Assembly: GCA_023391005.1 (NCBI GenBank)
Contig: JAEWBS010000039.1
Location: 1-21,463 of the forward strand
Direction of reading: 5' to 3'
Length of the DNA: 21,463 nucleotides
DNA from: Bacillota bacterium
GTDB lineage: Bacteria; Bacillota; Clostridia; Oscillospirales; Ruminococcaceae
Shown here: in pieces, positions 21,047-21,463 of the stretch
Layout of the letters: each line of letters starts with the position of its first letter
How positions within the stretch are numbered: position 1 is the first letter of the stretch
Program-made: the position numbers and the translations under genes
The notes under the pieces: model-generated
Told to the model about the DNA's origin: nothing
Database searches by the model: none
What the model saw: only the letters and a program-made list of their open reading frames with translations

Positions 21047-21463
21047 TTATTCCTCTTCCCTGCTCAGGTCAAAGCCCAGCGACTGAAGCTTGGCGATAAC
21101 CTCCTCGAGGGACTTTTTGCCGAGGTTTCTGACCTTCATCATTTCCTCGGGGGATTTGTTGACCAAATCACCTACGGTGTTAACGCCCGCCCGCTTGAGG
21201 CAGTTGAATGCGCGCACCGACAGGTCAAGCTCTTCAATTGTCATCTCAAGTGCCTTTTCCTTGCCCGAATCTTCCTTCTTTTCAAGGATCTCGGTGGAGA
21301 AGGTCTCGTCGGAGAGATCCACAAAGTGGTTGAGTTGTCGATTGAGGATCTTGGCCGCCAGACTGACCGCTTCCTTGGCGGAAATGGTGCCGTCTGTCCA
21401 CACCTCTATGGTGAGTTTGTCATAGTCGGTGATCTGCTCGACGCGGGTATTTTCGACCGTGTA
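21047..21463 (-). CDS. rpoA: RNA polymerase alpha subunit, C-terminal part
   Basis: Partial gene cut by the right edge; 138 codons and the stop are present. It includes the end of the N-terminal dimerisation domain (TVENTRVEQITDYDKL, then WTDGTISAKEAVSLAAKIL), an acidic linker and the alpha-CTD. The CTD shows ELDLSVRAFNCLKRAGVNTVGDL and LGKKSLEEV, which contact UP-element DNA and activators. It heads the rpoA-rplQ order seen in most bacteria. The missing N-terminal part lies to the right, outside the window. Confidence 0.98.
   Translation of the reverse strand, partial: YTVENTRVEQITDYDKLTIEVWTDGTISAKEAVSLAAKILNRQLNHFVDLSDETFSTEILEKKEDSGKEKALEMTIEELDLSVRAFNCLKRAGVNTVGDLVNKSPEEMMKVRNLGKKSLEEVIAKLQSLGFDLSREEE

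Overview
The window reads as chromosomal DNA of a spore-forming, GC-rich member of the Clostridia, probably in or near the Oscillospiraceae/Ruminococcaceae. The evidence is a full-length SpoIIE, an rpoA-rplQ tail, a perfect CIRCE heat-shock operator, sigma-A type promoters, strong AGGAGG-like ribosome binding sites and T-tailed hairpin terminators. I see no rRNA, tRNA, CRISPR array, insertion sequence or phage gene. Most genes are core or conserved accessory genes. The unusual material lies in the intergenic stretches and in several decayed copies.

Layout. 1-160: a CIRCE operator and a leftward promoter for a heat-shock operon beyond the left edge, then a long hairpin. 182-370: a start-less coding-like remnant. 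406-4590, minus strand: gltX, a comFB-like gene, a class I aminotransferase and trpS, with one good promoter before gltX. 4712-7000, plus strand: spoIIE. 7034-7196: a long imperfect inverted repeat and a bidirectional terminator. 7201-8752, minus strand: a DUF1846 protein with its own promoter. 8792-10085, plus strand: a SurA/PrsA-like lipoprotein behind a palindrome-rich promoter region. 10246-12711, minus strand: serA followed by its frequent partner DUF1015. 12755-12883: a doubtful small gene. 13400-16018, plus strand: a large membrane GAF-GGDEF-HD-GYP protein with a long, structured upstream region. 16142-17707, minus strand: a NUDIX ADP-ribose pyrophosphatase and class II fructose-bisphosphate aldolase. 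17772-19578, plus strand: a thioredoxin-reductase-like flavoprotein overlapping a FabG-like SDR. 19616-20441, minus strand: a zinc-ribbon membrane protein and a decayed upstream paralogue. 20479-21463, minus strand: rplQ and the C-terminal part of rpoA.

How the genes work together. The gltX and trpS products charge tRNAs. SerA (with DUF1015) starts serine synthesis. SpoIIE is the PP2C phosphatase that activates sigma-F in the forespore. The GGDEF/HD-GYP protein would make and/or degrade c-di-GMP, and ComFB-family proteins have been reported as cyclic-dinucleotide binders, so the window may hold both a signal enzyme and a receptor. The flavoprotein/SDR pair forms a tightly coupled redox operon. 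The flavoprotein keeps its CxxC but lacks the usual HRRxxxR NADPH motif, so it may use another electron donor.

I did not find a clear, new multi-gene defence or mobile system. The best leads are the duplicated fossil of the NUDIX gene tail inside that gene's own promoter, the decayed zinc-ribbon paralogue with a surviving promoter, the 89-base inverted repeat after spoIIE, the flavoprotein without the NADPH motif, and the structured upstream region of the GGDEF/HD-GYP gene.
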